DNA of 37,338 nucleotides from IMG/VR virus record IMGVR_UViG_3300019766_000015, positions 1 to 37,338 of that record; one strand, given 5' to 3'. Positions 30,388 through 37,186 of the stretch are shown here, piece by piece (the stretch's first letter is position 1; every line of letters begins with the position of its first letter). The notes beneath the pieces were generated by a model. That model saw only the letters and a program-made list of their open reading frames with translations. It searched no databases and was not told where the DNA came from. The translations under genes and the position numbers were made by a program. The DNA is from a virus.

Positions 30388-31248
30388 TTACTTATTTAGA
30401 TCCATTACGATTCCCTCGCAGTATTTTTCGCCATCCTTCATGATGTCAAATTTGTGGTACGGGTAGTTTGATGTAAATTTCCAAGGGTATTCTGCTACCC
30501 ATAAAATTAAGTCTCCAGAAACAGCGACTGCATCACCTACGGCAATCAAATGCTTTTCCTCAATTACGCCCTCAACCCATAAGGAGCTGGGCTTATCCGA
30601 ATCGATAGAATCTTCATCACCATAAACAATCAATAGATTATGCTCTTTGGCAAATTCACGATCTTCGTAAACTGTTTCGGAACGATATTCATTACCATTT
30701 AAAGCCATCGCCATTGCTTTTGCTTTACCGGAAGGTTGATCTTCTGTAACAGTTTCTTCGATATAAACCTCTGTGATTTCATCATTATCAACTTCCTCTA
30801 CCTCTTCTTGTTCAACATTCTCCGTATAAGGGAAAATTTCAACAATTGGAGAAACGATAACAGAAGGAACTTCAAAGTCAACCATTAACGTTGATAAACA
30901 CTCTTCAAGACGCTCATACGCTTGCTTCACTGAGTTTGCAGAAACCAACATTACTTGTGTCACTTTTCTTGCTTTTTCTGAATCAGAAGCAACACCTTGG
31001 TATTTGATTTTACATTTGTACCAAACATCGCTATCTTCATAATGAAAAATGTCGTGAATCTCAGTTCTTGTAATACCTACAACATTAAACTCTCCACGGA
31101 TAACCTGTCCTAGTTCTTCATAAATTCTAGTTTCGGCATCGCTATAATTCATTGCCGCTAATAAATACGGTTCTGAAACTCTCTTTAACGCTCCGTTATC
31201 AAGCTGCTTTGTGTACTTCACCTTTACTGTAAACCAATTGTTATTCAT
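30388..31248 (-). CDS. DUF4494-like protein with second C-terminal domain, 286 aa
   Basis: Residues 1-~140 follow the DUF4494 pattern known mainly from Bacteroidota and their phages: WFTVKVKYTKQLDNGALKRV, then YLLAAMNYSDAETRIYEEL and VIRGEFNVVGI. A Glu/Val-rich acidic linker (about 140-170) follows. The C-terminal ~110 residues resemble short stand-alone phage proteins with a NLLIVYGDEDS segment and end YPYHKFDIMKDGEKYCEGIV. No function is known for either half. It lies between small unknown genes and recT. Confidence 0.78.
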   Translation of the reverse strand: MNNNWFTVKVKYTKQLDNGALKRVSEPYLLAAMNYSDAETRIYEELGQVIRGEFNVVGITRTEIHDIFHYEDSDVWYKCKIKYQGVASDSEKARKVTQVMLVSANSVKQAYERLEECLSTLMVDFEVPSVIVSPIVEIFPYTENVEQEEVEEVDNDEITEVYIEETVTEDQPSGKAKAMAMALNGNEYRSETVYEDREFAKEHNLLIVYGDEDSIDSDKPSSLWVEGVIEEKHLIAVGDAVAVSGDLILWVAEYPWKFTSNYPYHKFDIMKDGEKYCEGIVMDLNK

Positions 31249-31257
31249 CTTACTTTT

Positions 31258-31473
31258 TTATTTTACGTTGTTGTTTTTAAATAATCTTCGCTCACCATTC
31301 GACTTGAAAAGAAGATTCTGGAGCATTTCACTTTTATCTTCCAGGATCTCACAGTTCGAATTGTCTTTTAAACATTCCTCTTCCTTATTCCATTGATCAA
31401 CAAGCTCGCGCAATTGCTGTTTTGAAGCAAAACCCAAAACCACTTGTTCGATATTTGAAAGCGAAAGACTCAA
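31258..31473 (-). CDS. Small protein with apparent TTG start, 71 aa
   Basis: The frame reads TTG AGT CTT TCG CTT TCA at 31473, 8 nt after the previous stop, and no ATG occurs before residue ~49, so TTG is the most likely start. The protein is helical and charged, with Cys34 and Cys41, and contains VLGFASKQQLRELVDQWNKE. No motif is recognised. A small early regulator is possible. Confidence 0.55.
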   Translation of the reverse strand: MSLSLSNIEQVVLGFASKQQLRELVDQWNKEEECLKDNSNCEILEDKSEMLQNLLFKSNGERRLFKNNNVK

Positions 31474-31481
31474 TGTTTATT

Positions 31482-31727
31482 TTATTTTTCTTGTGCTTTA
31501 TTGATGATTTCAGCCATCGCTTTGATGGCATTCTTTTTCTTTCCGCAATCTCTTGATGGAATTGCGCGCTTTCGCTGGATTATCTTATCCAGGTACGTGT
31601 AATCCATGTCGTTGTCAATAGACAATTGTTGGATAAAGCGTTTAGCCACTTTATTATTGATCGCTTCAGAGATCACTTCAGGCAACAAGTGCCCTTCATG
31701 CTCTTTTTTCAATTCGAATTTCTCCAT
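31482..31727 (-). CDS. Small helical protein, possibly DNA-binding, 81 aa
   Basis: It starts MEKFELKKEH at 31727, one nt after the upstream TAA (TAAGATGG); a longer reading to 31784 overlaps the previous gene and is less likely. Residues 30-60 (INNKVAKRFIQQLSIDNDMD, then YTYLDKIIQRKRAIPS) may form a small HTH. The C-terminus is Lys/Ala-rich. The family is not recognised. Confidence 0.65.
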   Translation of the reverse strand: MEKFELKKEHEGHLLPEVISEAINNKVAKRFIQQLSIDNDMDYTYLDKIIQRKRAIPSRDCGKKKNAIKAMAEIINKAQEK

Positions 31728-31728
31728 C

Positions 31729-32079
31729 TTATTTACTTGGTTGTATTTTTGTCTGTCTAGCAACAGATTCTTTGATTTGATCAATTCTCGGTTCCGTTGC
31801 CGTGAATTTTAAAAGACGATCAGCATTGGAGACCTTGAAGTAGTCAGCTAAAGCGATGTTGATTGACTTATCAAGCATCTCGATGTTCTTTTTCATCTCG
31901 CGGATAGTCCAAGGAAAAGCATCTCTTTGCTTCATCGCTATTAATGCACCTCTATTCTCTTCACGTTTCAAGCTTAATTCAACAATGCTGTACGCTACCT
32001 TTGAAGGCTTCTTTTGAGTTAAAGACTCGTGCAGTAATCCAAGCCTAGAAAAAGTTATTATTAGTGTTTTATCTTCCAT
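31729..32079 (-). CDS. Unknown early protein, 116 aa
   Basis: A basic, helix-rich protein starting MEDKTLIITF. It contains IREMKKNIEMLDKSINIALA, a regular amphipathic helix, and ends in a Lys/Gln-rich stretch. It is the second gene of the early operon, about 90 nt after the first. I do not recognise a family. Early position suggests a regulatory or host-takeover role, which the sequence itself does not show. Confidence 0.65.
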   Translation of the reverse strand: MEDKTLIITFSRLGLLHESLTQKKPSKVAYSIVELSLKREENRGALIAMKQRDAFPWTIREMKKNIEMLDKSINIALADYFKVSNADRLLKFTATEPRIDQIKESVARQTKIQPSK

Positions 32080-32166
32080 GTCGTTTCGTTTGTTACCACC
32101 TCAACCCCGTCGAACCAAATCAATGTCGTTACGGGGCTAAAGTGTGCTTGCAATTGCTGTTTTTAT

Positions 32167-32580
32167 CTACAGACATCCTTCTTTGGATAAATGCTCTTTG
32201 CTCTTGGAAATGATCAATTTGTCAAGCTTACTATTCATTGGAATTACAGTATCAAGCCAATCCTCATGAATCAATACAGGTCTCCCGTCCATTTGAACAG
32301 TTACGCTCTCAATAAATAATCTTGAGTTATCACGACCTATTTCGAAGGCGATGTGATCACCCTCCTTTTCGAATGGTCCAAAATCAACCTCGAAGGTGTT
32401 TTCTGTTTCGATCCTTCTACAGTCGTAAGGAATGTCGTTAGAAACGATGCGAATAATCTTCTTTGTTATCGCGATGTCTCTTTTTGCTCCAACTTTAAAT
32501 TCCGTTGAAGGTGAAATAACATAATCCAAGAAAGATGTTACTAAATCAAATGGTGATGTTGTTTGGGTTAAAGGTGTCAT
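32167..32580 (-). CDS. First gene of the early operon, 137 aa, unknown
   Basis: It starts MTPLTQTTSP, about 40 nt downstream of the operator-covered early promoter, so it is the first product after derepression. The sequence is beta-rich in the middle (NTFEVDFGPFEKEGDHIAFE) with a Lys-rich helical end. No HTH is evident, so it is not an obvious Cro. A role in early regulation or host interaction is plausible from position. The family is not recognised. Confidence 0.68.
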   Translation of the reverse strand: MTPLTQTTSPFDLVTSFLDYVISPSTEFKVGAKRDIAITKKIIRIVSNDIPYDCRRIETENTFEVDFGPFEKEGDHIAFEIGRDNSRLFIESVTVQMDGRPVLIHEDWLDTVIPMNSKLDKLIISKSKEHLSKEGCL

Positions 32581-32618
32581 AATATTGAAGTTTTTTGTTT
32601 CCTTTGTAAGTGTCTAGA

Positions 32619-32648
32619 CAAATATACGCAATATTTCGTATTACGCAA
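32619..32648 (-). promoter_or_regulatory. Early leftward promoter
   Basis: On the minus strand TTG (32648-32646) and TATATTTG (32626-32619) are separated by 19 nt, a full match to the Bacteroidota vegetative promoter form. The -33 element lies within operator copy 2, and the -7 box overlaps the end of copy 1, so repressor binding should block RNA polymerase. Confidence 0.75.
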
Positions 32649-32666
32649 TATTACATACGCAATATT
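32625..32666. promoter_or_regulatory. Three-copy operator of the phage repressor
   Basis: TACGCAATATT occurs at 32625-32635, 32642-32652 and 32656-32666, between the divergent early operon and repressor gene. Flanking CGTAT/ATACG segments add partial dyad symmetry. A fourth, inverted match (AATATTGCGT) lies at 32843-32852 inside the repressor gene. Confidence 0.72.
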
Positions 32667-32687
32667 TCTATTTTTAACATTTGAAAA

Positions 32688-33419
32688 ATGAACAAACCAC
32701 TCCATATCAGCCACTTAGATATAATTGAATACCGCAAAAAAAACGGAATAACTCAAGGTGAGTTCGCGAAAATGATCGGCACATCACCGCGAACAGTCCA
32801 GAATTACGAATCTGGGGGAAAGATCCCGAATTCAAAACAGGCAATATTGCGTGAATTGTTAAAAACAGATAAAATACTTCCTCCGAAACTGGAAGATGAT
32901 TACATTGCAATTCCTGAGACTTCAGGAAACAGTAACTTTAACCGAGTAACAACCCTACCTAACGGTCAATACCTTATGACTATGCCATTATTAAACACAG
33001 AAGCACAAGCGGGCTACCTAGACGCATATGATGACGCGAATTATTTAACAGATCTTCCTTTACACACAGTGATCGTTGATCAGGTACAAGAAGGGAATTA
33101 CATTGCTTGGAGCGTTAGAGGTGACAGTATGGATAATAATGATAGTCATTCAATAAAACACGGCAGCATATTAACCACCAGAGAGTTGAATAAGTCGAAT
33201 TGGAAAAACAGTCTTCCAATTCGCAAACATCCTTATTGGGTTATTATACACAAAGATGGGGTATTGTTCAAGCAGATCAAAAAACATGACGTAGATAACG
33301 GAATTATTACGTGCCACTCTTTGAACGCCTCTCCAGAATTTAAAGACTTTGACCTTCAGCTCAATGAGGTTTTACAGCTTTGCTGTGTCATTCAATACAC
33401 GACAACTGTTGGAAATTAA
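32688..33419 (+). CDS. LexA/CI-like phage repressor (HTH + S24 peptidase), 243 aa
   Basis: Maintains lysogeny by binding operators and is inactivated by RecA-stimulated self-cleavage. Residues ~8-58 are an XRE-type helix-turn-helix (GITQGEFAKMIGTSPRTVQN). The linker holds the cleavage site A108-G109 (EAQAGYLDAY). The S24 catalytic dyad is S147 (VRGDSMDN) and K195 (GVLFKQIKKH). All parts are complete, so it should be functional and SOS-responsive. It is divergent from the early operon, with three operator repeats in the 107-bp gap and an extra half-site-like match within its own coding sequence. Confidence 0.93.
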   Translation: MNKPLHISHLDIIEYRKKNGITQGEFAKMIGTSPRTVQNYESGGKIPNSKQAILRELLKTDKILPPKLEDDYIAIPETSGNSNFNRVTTLPNGQYLMTMPLLNTEAQAGYLDAYDDANYLTDLPLHTVIVDQVQEGNYIAWSVRGDSMDNNDSHSIKHGSILTTRELNKSNWKNSLPIRKHPYWVIIHKDGVLFKQIKKHDVDNGIITCHSLNASPEFKDFDLQLNEVLQLCCVIQYTTTVGN

Positions 33420-33470
33420 TTGATAATGTATAACTTAGTCGTATAACCACTAAAAAAAACAAAACTAATC

Positions 33471-33845
33471 ATGAAGCTACTTTATATCATTCTGTTAATG
33501 ATAATAACTAATTCTTGTGGAGAATCAAAAGCTGAAAAGGATGACCGATTCAAAATCAATTCATGTAAAATGGAAATTCGAGCCTCTTGGAATAATGCTA
33601 AGTATAGATATCATAACGAAACTGGTCCTACACAAGATGATAAGATGTCTTTTTTCAGTTATGAAAAGTGGAAAATAATATTAGCATCAGAGACTTGTGA
33701 TTTCGATGATTTAAAATGTTATAAAGAATCCTATTTAGACTCATTGGAATTATTAATAACGAAAGATCAATGTAAATGTGGAGAAGAACCTTTACCAGGA
33801 ATTACTGATATTGACGGATGGAGCCATGAGACATCCTGCATGTAG
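33471..33845 (+). CDS. Small lipoprotein, candidate lysogenic-conversion gene, 124 aa
   Basis: The N-terminus MKLLYIILLMIITNSCGES is a signal peptide with Cys16 in a relaxed lipobox, as is usual in Bacteroidota. The mature part is hydrophilic, with several Cys pairs (including CDFDDLKC and CKCGEE), suggesting disulfides. It would be attached to the periplasmic or outer-membrane side. It follows the repressor gene by ~50 nt on the same strand, so expression in the lysogen is probable. A superinfection exclusion or host-surface role is inferred; the family is unknown. Confidence 0.72.
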   Translation: MKLLYIILLMIITNSCGESKAEKDDRFKINSCKMEIRASWNNAKYRYHNETGPTQDDKMSFFSYEKWKIILASETCDFDDLKCYKESYLDSLELLITKDQCKCGEEPLPGITDIDGWSHETSCM

Positions 33846-33863
33846 GCACTAAAACAGGGAATA

Positions 33864-34127
33864 ATGGATGAAACCTGGACAATTGTTAGAATATGCTTGA
33901 TAACGTTCTTTCTTGGAGGTTCTGCGCTTTGTTATTGGATCGCTGATCGATTAGAAGCAAAAGAGCTTGCTGAAAAGAATGCGGCCAAGAAAGATAAAAA
34001 GGAAGCAAAACCGAAACCAAAGCTTATCGAAGAAATCGACAAGAGTAGGCTTATTGATGGTCACGAAAAGGTTTTTGTATACAAAGGGCAAGCTGGAGAG
34101 TATGTGGATTACGTAATTGTTGAGTAG
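33864..34127 (+). CDS. Membrane-anchored small protein, 87 aa
   Basis: One transmembrane segment at about residues 7-26 (VRICLITFFLGGSALCYWIA) is followed by a Lys/Glu/Ala-rich linker and a small C-terminal beta-like segment (KVFVYKGQAGEYVDYVIVE). The charge distribution suggests the C-terminus is cytoplasmic. It is the second gene of the repressor-linked set, 18 nt after the lipoprotein. The function is unknown; a membrane-based exclusion factor is one possibility. Confidence 0.68.
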   Translation: MDETWTIVRICLITFFLGGSALCYWIADRLEAKELAEKNAAKKDKKEAKPKPKLIEEIDKSRLIDGHEKVFVYKGQAGEYVDYVIVE

Positions 34128-34193
34128 TCAAAAATCACCCCAAAAGATTACACAAATGTGCAATTAATGGTTTTTTCTTGTTACTTTTAAGGT

Positions 34194-34592
34194 ATGAAAA
34201 ATCTATTGTTGTTAATCGGTTTATTGGTATTTGCGTTTAACGCAAGTGCTAACACATGCGTTTTAGATCTTAAGTGTGTGCCGACAGTAAATGATTTTTC
34301 GGACATCAACACGATTGATTCTGTTGATCTTGAACTTACTTCTGATAGCTTGTGCTTTGAAGATGTAAAGGTTCGCGATCCAATCGAAGTCACAGTGTCA
34401 TGTTCGAAGAATGTTTTAAGATCAAACGAAGGAATTTCACTAAATTCATTTTACTTTCTGAAGAAGGAGCGGGAAGGTTTTGTTTTAAATACAAAGGATG
34501 CTTTTTGTAAAAAAAATATTATCAGCACTTTAAAAAAGGAACTTATTTATCGTAGATCGAGAGACGGATTGATGAGTGTTTATGAGTCTTAG
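34194..34592 (+). CDS. Secreted small Cys-containing protein, 132 aa
   Basis: MKNLLLLIGLLVFAFNASA is a good signal peptide with cleavage after ASA, leaving a mature protein that begins NTCVLDLKC. Several Cys (C22, C28, C53, C69 and C105) could form disulfides in the periplasm. A weak -7-like TACTTTTA lies 12 nt upstream of the ATG, so it may have its own promoter. It is the last gene before the terminator at 34.62 kb. The function is unknown; a role outside the cytoplasm in lysogens is inferred. Confidence 0.7.
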   Translation: MKNLLLLIGLLVFAFNASANTCVLDLKCVPTVNDFSDINTIDSVDLELTSDSLCFEDVKVRDPIEVTVSCSKNVLRSNEGISLNSFYFLKKEREGFVLNTKDAFCKKNIISTLKKELIYRRSRDGLMSVYES

Positions 34593-34616
34593 GATAAAAG
34601 AGGAATTTGATAAAAT

Positions 34617-34649
34617 TAAAAGGCGATGTGTTATGCATCGCCTTTTTTT
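34617..34649. terminator. Bidirectional terminator
   Basis: AAAAGGCGATG and CATCGCCTTTT form a 10-11 bp stem with a 7-nt loop, with A and T runs on both sides. It separates the plus-strand repressor-linked genes from the convergent minus-strand accessory block. Confidence 0.85.
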
Positions 34650-34651
34650 AT

Positions 34652-35026
34652 TCACTGTTTAAAGACCAACTCCTCGCCTGTTAATGCGAAGTATAGGTTT
34701 TGAAGTTGGTGTACGTACATTATATCGTTACTTAAAAACCAAAATACATCACACTCATTTATTCCAACGGTAAAATCTTCAAGGTCTACAATTAAAGTAC
34801 CTCCAAGTGAAAATCTTAAACGTTCGTAGTTTTTAAACCCAAACTTTAACAGCCATTCTTCGGTTAGTGGGATTGGCGAAAAGTACTTTAGTTCGACAGG
34901 ATTATTTGACTTATCTGTATGTTGAATATGTTCATCATCAAATCGATACACCTGAACATTTTTGGACCATCCATCTTTATTCCCGTTTACCCAATTCCAC
35001 CTTCTTAATTCTTCTGATCGTATCAT
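34652..35026 (-). CDS. Small phage-family protein with 'PIPLTEEW' motif, 124 aa
   Basis: The central PIPLTEEWLLKFGF and the C-terminal YVHQLQNLYFALTGEEL segments are characteristic of a family of small proteins in Bacteroidota genomes and prophages. The neighbouring 142-aa protein has the same two segments (PIPISEKWHNRFGV and YVHEWQNLYNSLTGEKL). The function is unknown. It is last in a minus-strand block and ends 3 nt before the terminator. Confidence 0.75.
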   Translation of the reverse strand: MIRSEELRRWNWVNGNKDGWSKNVQVYRFDDEHIQHTDKSNNPVELKYFSPIPLTEEWLLKFGFKNYERLRFSLGGTLIVDLEDFTVGINECDVFWFLSNDIMYVHQLQNLYFALTGEELVFKQ

Positions 35027-35027
35027 C

Positions 35028-35456
35028 CTACTTCTTTTTCAATTTCTCTCCGGTTAATGAATTGTACAGATTTTGCCATTCGTGAACATATATATATCTT
35101 CCAGCAACGTCTTTATTCCAAATAGTGATTAATGAGTCATTTAGTGAAATTCCATCATTTGATTGTCTTAAGTAGACGTAATCATCTGTAAAAACAACTT
35201 TCACACGAATATTTACTTTTCGTGGAAGTTCATATTCAAATGAATCAAATCCATTCTTTTCTACTCCAAATCGGTTATGCCATTTTTCAGATATTGGAAT
35301 TGGTTTATGGCGTTCGTTGAATTTGACGGGATCTTCTTCAAAATTCTTGATGTCTTGATGATCAATCGTGCATAAATGTATATCAGAAAATCCTTTTTCA
35401 GTTCTGATCTCGTAATACACATGGTTCCCTGGTGAAATGTTTTTTATCTTTTCCAT
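35028..35456 (-). CDS. Paralogue of the 'PIPLTEEW' protein, 142 aa
   Basis: It shares with the following gene the arrangement of a beta-rich N-terminus, a PIPISEKWHNRFGV motif at about 70-83, a variable middle and a C-terminal YVHEWQNLYNSLTGEK segment. A longer reading to 35498 overlaps the upstream membrane-protein gene; the ATG at 35456 lies 5 nt after that stop and gives MEKIKNISPG, so it is preferred. The two genes are only 1-2 nt apart, consistent with tandem duplication. The function is unknown. Confidence 0.75.
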   Translation of the reverse strand: MEKIKNISPGNHVYYEIRTEKGFSDIHLCTIDHQDIKNFEEDPVKFNERHKPIPISEKWHNRFGVEKNGFDSFEYELPRKVNIRVKVVFTDDYVYLRQSNDGISLNDSLITIWNKDVAGRYIYVHEWQNLYNSLTGEKLKKK

Positions 35457-35461
35457 GATGA

Positions 35462-35896
35462 TTAGTTTATCGGTGTTCCTTTTTCTCCTGTTTCCCAATC
35501 GATAGGATGAGTTCCTGTTCCTCCATCTTTGTATTTGTAACGTTGTACAGGTGTGGTGTCGTAGAGTGTTGTTTCTAGTTCAACTGATTTGATCTCAGTT
35601 GAAATTCTCAAGAATTGTTCTATTGAACAGGAAAGACTTCCGCCTTCATCAAGTTCAAATTGAACAAACCCGTCTTTTATCGCCGATACTTTCACTTCGT
35701 AAGTTGTTGGCTCTTCAAATGGATTATTATCATTTAGTTTGTATGAAAGTAGATAACGCTCATTTATTTGAATAGCGTTTTGGATTTGTTTTTCAGTATC
35801 TTGACAACGCTTAAGAACCATTCCTGTAGTTATAAATCCTAGTATTATTAGAATCGATCGAGAAACGAAGTATTGGATTTGTTTTTTAAAATTCAT
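35462..35896 (-). CDS. Membrane-anchored accessory protein, 144 aa
   Basis: A basic N-terminus (MNFKKQIQYF) precedes one hydrophobic segment (about 11-28, SRSILIILGFITTGMVLK). The remaining ~115 residues are soluble and beta-rich, with a Gly/Thr-rich end. This suggests a single-pass protein with most of the chain outside the cytoplasm or on one membrane face. It lies between the GIY-YIG nuclease gene and the paralogous pair. The family is not recognised. Confidence 0.65.
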   Translation of the reverse strand: MNFKKQIQYFVSRSILIILGFITTGMVLKRCQDTEKQIQNAIQINERYLLSYKLNDNNPFEEPTTYEVKVSAIKDGFVQFELDEGGSLSCSIEQFLRISTEIKSVELETTLYDTTPVQRYKYKDGGTGTHPIDWETGEKGTPIN

Positions 35897-35907
35897 AATG
35901 CGTTACT

Positions 35908-36693
35908 TTAAAAGTTTAATGTTTTTTGAGTCGAATCAACGACTGACTTTTTATTACTGATTACTGAGTTGTACCCATTTTCTATTGAATCAAATTCGAC
36001 AATGTAATTTGATTCAATTTCGAACACCTTTTTATCTGGAGTGTTTGAAGGAAGCTCTTTCAACACTTCAAATGTCCAATCACTCAAGGCGGTGGTTCTT
36101 AAATGCAAACCAAAAGGACTGGAAGAATGTTTTAAATGATTCCACCAACGAAAAAAAGGCGCATTCCTAGTCTTTCCGATGTAACATTTCCCTGTGCTTT
36201 TTTCCGTGCATTTGTAGATGTAATTTAAACTGTCTGATTTTACATGAAACTCATCGTCTGGAAGTTCTACATCCTTGTAATACTCCTTCTTATACTCCTC
36301 GAAACAATGACCGTCGTTATTACAAAACAACAAATCGATAAAAGGAGGCTTATTCGTATACCGTGGTCGAGAAACATACTTGTTTTCATGCACCTCTCCG
36401 CAATTGGCGCATGTCCAAGATCCGTTTTTTACCTGGTTCAATTCCCAGTTAAAAAGCTTTCTTATCACTACATAAAAGAATTGCGCATCATCTTTTGTTT
36501 CCCTCTGGTACACTTTTCCGTTTTGAAAGAATTGAGGGTGCTTTTCCAGTAAAAAACGCTTAACCTCTTCTTTATCTTCAGCTTCAATTATAGGCTCCTT
36601 TAACACTTCTGTAGTATCAAAGAAAAAGTTCTTTTCTATCAAAGATTTAACCACTCTAATTGAAGCGCTAAATAGTATCTTTTCCTTACTCAT
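35908..36693 (-). CDS. GIY-YIG nuclease with N-terminal zinc ribbon, 261 aa
   Basis: The GIY-YIG fold is at about 155-245: YIYK (158-161), CYIGKT (170-175), R182/H186 in FFRWWNHLKH, and E225/E227 in FEIESNYI. Upstream, C95-x-x-C98 (CANCGE) and C124/C130 form a likely zinc ribbon. Residues 1-85 are helical and may recognise DNA or a protein partner. A GTG one codon upstream of the ATG at 36693 is possible. Standalone GIY-YIG proteins include homing endonucleases and restriction or repair nucleases. The cargo-like location suggests an accessory or homing-related nuclease, but the specific role is open. Confidence 0.82.
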   Translation of the reverse strand: MSKEKILFSASIRVVKSLIEKNFFFDTTEVLKEPIIEAEDKEEVKRFLLEKHPQFFQNGKVYQRETKDDAQFFYVVIRKLFNWELNQVKNGSWTCANCGEVHENKYVSRPRYTNKPPFIDLLFCNNDGHCFEEYKKEYYKDVELPDDEFHVKSDSLNYIYKCTEKSTGKCYIGKTRNAPFFRWWNHLKHSSSPFGLHLRTTALSDWTFEVLKELPSNTPDKKVFEIESNYIVEFDSIENGYNSVISNKKSVVDSTQKTLNF

Positions 36694-36716
36694 CACTTAC
36701 TTTTTAGGTTCGTAAA
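36692..36716. repeat. 25-bp direct repeat, copy 1
   Basis: A 25-bp sequence identical to 37162-37186 covers the last codons and stop of the 154-aa gene (YEPKK*) and the bases just before the GIY-YIG start. The copies are 470 bp apart. Confidence 0.8.
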
Positions 36717-37161
36717 AATCTATACCGACCGCCATTAATTCGTTGCCAAAATATTGCGGCATATCCTCTTCACTTTCAATGTGATTGTATTCTTTGGAGT
36801 TCCCGTAGTGTTTTATATCATCAAATGAAACTTCATAAGAGATAGGACAGCTAAATGAAAAGCATTTTCCATGAAAATTAACACCGAGTTTTTTTAGATA
36901 TTTTGTCTTTTCAATTAAACTCATCCTTCTTGCTTTTTTAAGGAATTTTTTCGCTAATCTTCGATTACATTTTATATTTCTACGAGTAAATGATATTGCA
37001 ATCAGCCCGTCGAGATAAGTAATATGATTGCCTTTAGCATCCAAAAATTCCCCCTCCTCGCAGTCTTTATGATTACAACCATAACCATTATTTAAAGGGC
37101 TTTGATCGTCAAAATAACCGCAACTACTACATAGTGAGTTTAAATTTGTAATCATCTCCAT
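36697..37161 (-). CDS. Cys-rich probable zinc protein, 154 aa
   Basis: It has an N-terminal CSSCGYFD (C11, C14) and a GCNHKDC motif (about 28-34) that could bind zinc, and a later CFSFSCPIS pair. A basic central region (FTRRNIKCNRRLAKKFLKKA) suggests nucleic acid or membrane contact. Starts at 37161 and 37155 are equivalent. The gene is enclosed by two identical 25-bp repeats, and its C-terminal YEPKK is shared with the gene upstream. The function is unknown; it resembles other small Cys-rich phage accessory proteins. Confidence 0.7.
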   Translation of the reverse strand: MEMITNLNSLCSSCGYFDDQSPLNNGYGCNHKDCEEGEFLDAKGNHITYLDGLIAISFTRRNIKCNRRLAKKFLKKARRMSLIEKTKYLKKLGVNFHGKCFSFSCPISYEVSFDDIKHYGNSKEYNHIESEEDMPQYFGNELMAVGIDFYEPKK

Positions 37162-37186
37162 ATCACTTACTTTTTAGGTTCGTAAA
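37162..37186. repeat. 25-bp direct repeat, copy 2
   Basis: Identical to 36692-36716. It covers the last codons and stop of the partial upstream gene (YEPKK*) and the bases preceding the 154-aa gene. Confidence 0.8.
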
